Made by a program: the position numbers and the translations under genes. DNA of 10,537 bases from positions 1-10,537 of the forward strand of contig JAQUBU010000062.1 of the NCBI GenBank assembly GCA_028686565.1. Reading direction: 5' to 3'. The stretch's first letter is position 1. Each line of letters opens with the position of its first letter. Shown in pieces: positions 6,173-10,537 of the stretch. The stretch is from Syntrophomonadaceae bacterium. GTDB taxonomy: Bacteria > Bacillota > Syntrophomonadia > Syntrophomonadales > Syntrophomonadaceae. The notes under the pieces are model-generated. The model was given only the letters and a program-made list of their open reading frames with translations, was not told where the DNA came from and made no database searches.

Positions 6173-8599
6173 ATGTCATTTAAAAAAGGATCAATCTTAA
6201 TCGGGTCGGTTATGTTGTTATTAATATTAGCTCTAAGCTTTGCCGGGGCCCTTAATATTTCTTCATTCCGGGCCAACTACACCGAATCATTGGTAGGAAG
6301 CTATGCAGTGGCAGGAAACGATGCAGTACGCAACATAGAATATGCAGTTAAATACGGCAAACCCCTTAACAACTTTTTTGATATGGAGAAAATCCTGGGT
6401 GAAGCCAAAAACAACTCACCCAATATAAAAAATGTTCAGGTAATCAGGAAAGACGGTCAGGTACTATATAACCTTAAAGGTAAAGTCGAAAACCAGGTTC
6501 TTCCCTCTTATCTGCTCGAAAATATGGATTTTAAAAAGGCCAAAGGAAAAAGTTTCTTAGCTTTGCCGTATGAAAATGATTATCATGTATTCCTGCCCCT
6601 TCATGACCGGGATCGCGACTGGATAGGAACCCTGGACATGGTTTTCGATGAAGAGATAATCAGTTCCCGGGTAGCTATTCCGCAGGCCCAGACTTTGCTG
6701 TATTTGTTGATTATTGCTATTATTGCCGGTGCGCTGCTTTTGCTGCTCTATTCAAAAATAGATTTTATGGATGAGGCCGGAGAAGTTGACCGCAAGCGTT
6801 TTTTGATGGTCATCTTGCTGGTGTTCGGCATAGCCCAGATCATTTATGCTTCACTGAATTTTAATATGTATAAAGATTTGTATATGGATATAGCTCAGGA
6901 AAACACCATGCTTACGGCTAATATTATTCAGAAAGACATTAATTCGGTTATTGCCAAGGGTATCTCCTATGAAGATTTGTACCAGGTTGATAATTGGCTG
7001 CAAAAAGTAATAGAAGCAGTACCGGAAATAGATGATGTAAATATTGTCAGCGAGAAAGCAGGGGCAGCTGAAGCTGTTGCTCAGTCTGAGAATACCCTGC
7101 TTGAAGGGAAAAATGATTTATATCGGTTTAATCTGCCGTTGGCAGCTGATAACAAAGGTCAGCAAGCGGGCATAAGTACCAGTATTGATATAAGTGTATC
7201 TGAAAAATACATAAAGGGCCGGACTACCGAAATTGCTTTGGATGCTTTGACGGTTTTGATTATTGCCTTTTTCTTTATGGTGGAAATTACGATATTTCTC
7301 TTGCTTATACTGCAAAAGGAAGTTGATGATTTCCGCAGGAAAAATACACTTGCGAATAGCGGCATAGGCGGATTTAGCCAAATTGAGTTTATACGCCCCA
7401 TGGCCTTCTTCTTTTTCCTGGCTTCCAGTATGGCGGTTTCCTATATTCCCATAATGATGAAGGATTTGTATCAGCCCCTATTTGGCTTGTCCAAAGATGT
7501 GGTCCTGGGCTTGCCCATATCAATGGAATTGCTATGTGTCAGTCTTTCCATAATAGTTACCGGCTATATTATTGATAAAAAGGGCTGGCGTCCCCCATTT
7601 TTTGTAGGCTTGCTGTTCCTCCTGGCCGGGTCTCTGCTATCCGGGCTGGCCTGGAATGGTATTATGTTCATTCTGGCAAGAGGGGTAGCCGGTATCGGCT
7701 ACGGATTTTCCTGGATGGCCATGCGCAGTTATTGCACATCTGCCCCATCCCTGGAAGAAAAGACTAAGGGATTATCTTCATATAATTCCGGTATTTTTGC
7801 CGGATTTAATTGTGGTATAGCCATTGGTGCCATGCTGGCGGACAGAATTGGTTTTTCCAATGTGTTCTTTGTGGCTTTAGGCGGTATTGTGATCACTGCT
7901 TATTTTGTTTACCGTTTCATGGAGAAAGGGACAGCTGATAATAGTGCGGCAAGCGAAAAACCGGAGGCTGGTTTAGGGGTATTTGAGTTCCTTAGCAATC
8001 CAAGTATCCTGGTATTCTTTGTTCTCCTGACCCTTCCTCTGGCAGTATGCAGCATGTTCATGGATTATTTCTTCCCCCTCTTTGGTGCCAGCATAAATCT
8101 CTCGACATCCAATATTGGCCGCGGGTTCTTGCTCTATGGTCTCTGTATTGTTTACCTTGGTCCATACCTGGGGCATTATATGGGAAAAATCCTGGATGTC
8201 CGCCGGGGTTCTATTTTATCAGCATTTATGACCGCTGCGGCCTTAATTATATTTGCCAAATGGGGAACTCTGTATGCTGCTCTGGCAGCAATCCTGATTC
8301 TCGGCCTGGCTGACAGCTTCGGAGTAGTAGCTCAAAACAATTACTTTCTTTCGCTGCAGGCTACCGGGCAAATGGGTGAAAGTAAAGCACTCGCTTATTA
8401 TAGTATGGTGCGCAGAATGGGGCAGGTAACCGGGCCATTCATATTTGGAAGTTTGGCCATTTTAGGGGCAGGGATAAGTGTAGGCATGATCGGATTGGCT
8501 TGTCTGGGCATGCTGTTGTTGTTTATTCTTCTGGCTCGTCCCAGATTTACTACTCAGGCAGGATCAGTTGATGAAAATACAAAAACTTTCAAAGCATAA
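6173..8599 (+). CDS. Major facilitator transporter with two tandem N-terminal extracytoplasmic sensor-like modules
   Basis: The product is 808 residues; AAGGGGG at 6157-6163 supports ATG 6173. Order of parts: TM1 (7-28), extracytoplasmic module 1 (about 30-172), TM2 (175-194), TM3 (209-228), extracytoplasmic module 2 (229-352), TM4 (355-381), then a 12-helix major facilitator core (about 400-790). Core marks include GYIIDKKGWR (motif A, about 464-473), ARGVAGIGYGF (502-512) and a second motif-A-like GHYMGKILDVRRG (667-679). The two modules look like copies of one unit: a (Y/A)-x-G segment, a pre-proline helix, then P-x-I-x-x-V-x-(V/I) at 83-90 and 284-291, and LPL at 141-143 and 321-323. They resemble single Cache domains (inference). 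It lies 20 bases after the binding-protein gene and overlaps the acetyltransferase gene. Substrate and direction of transport are unknown. Confidence 0.8.
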   Translation: MSFKKGSILIGSVMLLLILALSFAGALNISSFRANYTESLVGSYAVAGNDAVRNIEYAVKYGKPLNNFFDMEKILGEAKNNSPNIKNVQVIRKDGQVLYNLKGKVENQVLPSYLLENMDFKKAKGKSFLALPYENDYHVFLPLHDRDRDWIGTLDMVFDEEIISSRVAIPQAQTLLYLLIIAIIAGALLLLLYSKIDFMDEAGEVDRKRFLMVILLVFGIAQIIYASLNFNMYKDLYMDIAQENTMLTANIIQKDINSVIAKGISYEDLYQVDNWLQKVIEAVPEIDDVNIVSEKAGAAEAVAQSENTLLEGKNDLYRFNLPLAADNKGQQAGISTSIDISVSEKYIKGRTTEIALDALTVLIIAFFFMVEITIFLLLILQKEVDDFRRKNTLANSGIGGFSQIEFIRPMAFFFFLASSMAVSYIPIMMKDLYQPLFGLSKDVVLGLPISMELLCVSLSIIVTGYIIDKKGWRPPFFVGLLFLLAGSLLSGLAWNGIMFILARGVAGIGYGFSWMAMRSYCTSAPSLEEKTKGLSSYNSGIFAGFNCGIAIGAMLADRIGFSNVFFVALGGIVITAYFVYRFMEKGTADNSAASEKPEAGLGVFEFLSNPSILVFFVLLTLPLAVCSMFMDYFFPLFGASINLSTSNIGRGFLLYGLCIVYLGPYLGHYMGKILDVRRGSILSAFMTAAALIIFAKWGTLYAALAAILILGLADSFGVVAQNNYFLSLQATGQMGESKALAYYSMVRRMGQVTGPFIFGSLAILGAGISVGMIGLACLGMLLLFILLARPRFTTQAGSVDENTKTFKA

Positions 8600-9233
8600 T
8601 CTAGCAGAGATTATAGATTTACAAAGCGAGGTAGGCCGCAATCTTAGCGATCAGAGCCTGTATTACCCGCTTTTACCTGAAGAAGCAATGGATATGCTGA
8701 ATAACAAAGGTTTCAGCCTGGGAATATTTAATCTTGGAAACCGATTGATTGCTTACGCAGCTGTGCGTTTTCCCGGCGAAGATCCTGACAATCTGGGCAT
8801 TGACAGCCTGGAAAAGGGGGAATTGGCCAGGGTAGCCCATATAGAAGCTGGTTTGGTTCACCCTGATTTCCGCGGGCTGGGATTGCAAAAGCTCCTATAC
8901 CGGGAAGCAATTAATCTGACTAGACAAACAGGTAAATTTCGTTACCTTTATTCTACGGTGGCCTGCCATAATTATCCTGCTCTTGCCAATTCGCTTGATC
9001 TGGGACTGATGATAGCAGATCTGAAAATAAAATACAGCGGGCATTTGCGCTATGTATTATTTCAGGACTGGGAGCAGCCAGTATTTGTTGACCGGAAAGC
9101 CGCCATTAAAGTAGACAGCGGTGATCGGGAGCAGCAGAAAGCTTTGCTGGAAGACGGCTGTCTGGGCTTTAAAATAGAAATATATCAGACCAATATCCTT
9201 GTTCACTTCAGCAGGCTAATTAATTTTATTTAA
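8571..9233 (+). CDS. GNAT family N-acetyltransferase
   Basis: The product is 220 residues from ATG 8571. The start overlaps the end of the transporter gene by 29 bases; a weak AGGCAGGA precedes it, so translational coupling is likely (a TTG directly before the ATG is a possible alternative start). The acetyl-CoA loop is visible as VHPDFRGLGLQKLLYREA (about 96-113): the R-x-x-G-x-(G/A) motif is present except that its last position is Gln106, a variant seen in other GNATs. A second helix with H-N-Y-P-A-L-A-N-S-L-D-L-G-L (133-146) corresponds to the usual N-x-x-A-x-x-x-x-x-x-x-G-F region. An R-F-P-G-E-D-P-D-N-L-G loop sits at 66-76. It is a single-domain cytoplasmic enzyme that transfers acetyl from acetyl-CoA to an amine; the acceptor is unknown. 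By its position it may act on whatever the upstream transporter handles. Confidence 0.8.
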   Translation: MKIQKLSKHNLAEIIDLQSEVGRNLSDQSLYYPLLPEEAMDMLNNKGFSLGIFNLGNRLIAYAAVRFPGEDPDNLGIDSLEKGELARVAHIEAGLVHPDFRGLGLQKLLYREAINLTRQTGKFRYLYSTVACHNYPALANSLDLGLMIADLKIKYSGHLRYVLFQDWEQPVFVDRKAAIKVDSGDREQQKALLEDGCLGFKIEIYQTNILVHFSRLINFI

Positions 9234-9275
9234 GAAATAGCTGATTAAATACAGGTTGTATAGTATAACGAAGTG

Positions 9276-9317
9276 AAAATAGGTTCCTTGTTGCTTTAAG
9301 CGTCAGGTTCCTATTTT
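9276..9317 (+). terminator. Stem-loop after the acetyltransferase gene, possible terminator
   Basis: AAAATAGG at 9276-9283 pairs with CCTATTTT at 9310-9317, with a TT/TT bulge and then a CC/GG extension inward, around a loop containing GCTTTAAGC. The descending arm ends in TTTT but only a short T run follows. It lies 42 bases after the stop at 9233, so a weak factor-independent terminator for the upstream operon is plausible. The A-rich left arm would also serve the opposite strand. Confidence 0.4.
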
Positions 9318-9354
9318 ACAAGAAATATGGCGGGTTCTTCGTTGCAGCGGTGTG

Positions 9355-9379
9355 AAAGAAACTGCTCTGCAGTTTCTTT
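9355..9379 (+). terminator. Perfect 11-bp hairpin directly before the racemase ribosome binding site
   Basis: AAAGAAACTGC (9355-9365) pairs perfectly with GCAGTTTCTTT (9369-9379) around a three-base TCT loop, and one more T follows. The hairpin ends nine bases before the AAAGGGGA site at 9388-9395. It may be a second terminator or a leader/attenuator hairpin of the racemase gene; its closeness to the ribosome binding site favours a role in the racemase mRNA. No competing antiterminator fold is obvious by eye. Confidence 0.45.
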
Positions 9380-9387
9380 TGATGCTT

Positions 9388-9395
9388 AAAGGGGA
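9388..9395 (+). promoter_or_regulatory. Ribosome binding site that fixes a TTG start
   Basis: AAAGGGGA ends eight bases before TTG 9404. The first in-frame ATG (9431) would leave a 35-base gap to this site, so the TTG is the better start. Confidence 0.75.
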
Positions 9396-9403
9396 TTTTT
9401 ATT

Positions 9404-10537
9404 TTGTATAGTTGTGAGCATAAGTTGCCAATGTGGGCTGAAGTGGATTTGGACCGGTTAGTACATAATTTGCAAATAGCCAAAAACCTTATTGGCGAGA
9501 GGACAAAGGTTATGGCGGTAGTCAAGGCCAATGCCTATGGACACGGTGTTGGCCAAATTTCTAAAACCGTGCTCGATAATGGGGTCGCCCATTTAGCAGT
9601 TGCCACTGTCGCCGAAGGGGTTGAATTGCGCAATAATAATATTAATGCGCCCATACTTTTGCTGTGTATTCCAAGTCATGCAGAGGCGGAAAAGATTGCT
9701 TCCTTTCAGCTGACTGCTACAGTAGGGGATTATGCTTTCCCTCGTTGTCTCAATGATATTGCCAGGGAAAGAAAACAGGTGATCAAGGTTCATGTCAGAG
9801 TGGACACCGGGATGGGCAGCGCCGGAGTTCTGGCCAAGGATTGCCTGGAACTGCTCAAGTATATAAAAAACTTGGAATGGCTGGAGCTTGAGGGCATATA
9901 TACTCATCTCAATTCTGCCTATGGCTGCAACAAAAATCACGCGTTGGAGCAGCTTGGACAGTTTCAGGCTATTTTGAATGAATTGCCGGCTCTTAAAATA
10001 ACAATACCGCTGGTTCATACTGCCAGCAGCCCGGCTCTGGGGGTGACCGGCAGCGAGTATGATATGATAAGACCCGGCATAATGCTGTATGGAATGCGTT
10101 GCCGAAATCAGTATATTGATGATTTGCTTAAACCCGTGATGCAATTAAAAGCACGGGTTACTTGTATTAAAGAAGTAGGAAGTAATTTCCGCATAGGTTA
10201 TGGCTGGAATTATTCTACTAACGAAGCTACACGGATAGCAACACTGCCTTTAGGATATGCCGATGCTTATTTTCTCTACTATATAAACCAGGGTGATGTT
10301 CTAATACATGGTCAAAGAGCACCGATTTTGGCCAAGCCTTTCATGGATCACTGCATTGTTGATATAAATCATATAAACAATGTGGAAATTGGTGATGAAG
10401 CAGTTTTTATTGGCGAACAGGATAATGAAGCTATTACTGTGGAAGAACTGGCAGGAAAATCTGGAATTGGACCGGACAACCTTGATTTGCTGAGTTTGTT
10501 GGGGTTAAGGGTTCCCAGAATATATACTGGACAAAAC
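9404..10537 (+). CDS. Alanine racemase family PLP enzyme, divergent active site (3' end outside window)
   Basis: The frame is open for 378 codons from TTG 9404 to the window edge; the usual family length is about 370-390, so only a few residues should be missing. The PLP lysine is Lys41 in AVVKANAYGHG. The R-P-G-I-M-L-Y-G motif (Arg223) and Tyr266 in RIGYGWNY, matching the Tyr265 catalytic base of the Geobacillus enzyme, are present, as are GYADAY, Met314-Asp315 and RVPRIY near the end. Several usual residues are changed: Arg132 where the carbamylated Lys129 is expected, Ser139 for its partner Arg136, Ser208 for Asn203 in the H-x-A-N-S motif, and Leu at the Tyr354 position. It probably interconverts L- and D-amino acids, with alanine as the default substrate, but the changes allow altered specificity. 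I withhold the symbol alr for that reason. It may be a separate unit from the upstream genes given the two hairpins. Confidence 0.85.
   Translation, partial: MYSCEHKLPMWAEVDLDRLVHNLQIAKNLIGERTKVMAVVKANAYGHGVGQISKTVLDNGVAHLAVATVAEGVELRNNNINAPILLLCIPSHAEAEKIASFQLTATVGDYAFPRCLNDIARERKQVIKVHVRVDTGMGSAGVLAKDCLELLKYIKNLEWLELEGIYTHLNSAYGCNKNHALEQLGQFQAILNELPALKITIPLVHTASSPALGVTGSEYDMIRPGIMLYGMRCRNQYIDDLLKPVMQLKARVTCIKEVGSNFRIGYGWNYSTNEATRIATLPLGYADAYFLYYINQGDVLIHGQRAPILAKPFMDHCIVDINHINNVEIGDEAVFIGEQDNEAITVEELAGKSGIGPDNLDLLSLLGLRVPRIYTGQN

Noticed and set aside
9593..10144. Minus-strand frame of 183 codons opposite the racemase
   Set aside because: It is antisense to a gene with clear PLP-racemase motifs, has no recognisable domain or ribosome binding site, and is a shadow frame.

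Overview
The window reads as a bacterial chromosome segment of moderate GC content. Strong purine-rich ribosome binding sites, two TTG starts and the general style of the proteins suggest an anaerobic Firmicute, possibly of the Syntrophomonas/Clostridia type. This placement is an inference from style, not from a marker gene. All six genes I accept lie on the plus strand.

Left part (1-4954): three genes of a phage-tail-like contractile injection locus of the extracellular contractile injection system type. They are the C-terminal end of a baseplate J-like protein, a 715-residue tail protein that joins a beta-propeller-like N-terminal half to a TIGR02242/P2-gpI-like C-terminal domain, and a 524-residue protein of the YFYGKLLT-DF-EQ type that recurs in such clusters. 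No capsid, terminase, integrase or lysis gene is visible here. The two gaps between these genes are not plain spacers. The first (467-772) carries a 208-bp branched palindromic element. The second (2921-3379) carries a nested set: 17-bp outer inverted repeats, a 25-26-bp tandem repeat, and several copies of the widespread TGTCATTGCGAGC-type palindromic repeat.

Middle part (4971-9233): a tightly packed set that starts only 16 bases after the injection-system gene. It holds a secreted substrate-binding protein of the PF04392 type, an 808-residue membrane protein that fuses two tandem extracytoplasmic sensor-like modules to a complete major facilitator transporter, and a GNAT acetyltransferase whose start lies inside the transporter gene. 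No ABC permease or ATPase gene accompanies the binding protein. The likely reading is a unit in which an extracellular ligand is bound, sensed and/or moved by a facilitator, and perhaps acetylated inside the cell. This is inference.

Right part (9234-10537): two hairpins, then an alanine-racemase-family gene that begins at TTG 9404 and is still open at the window edge. It keeps the PLP lysine and the catalytic tyrosine but has lost several residues that are normally conserved around the cofactor, so it may be a racemase of altered specificity. If it is functionally tied to the preceding genes, the whole right half could handle an amino acid, possibly a D-amino acid. The hairpins between them argue that it can also be a separate transcription unit.
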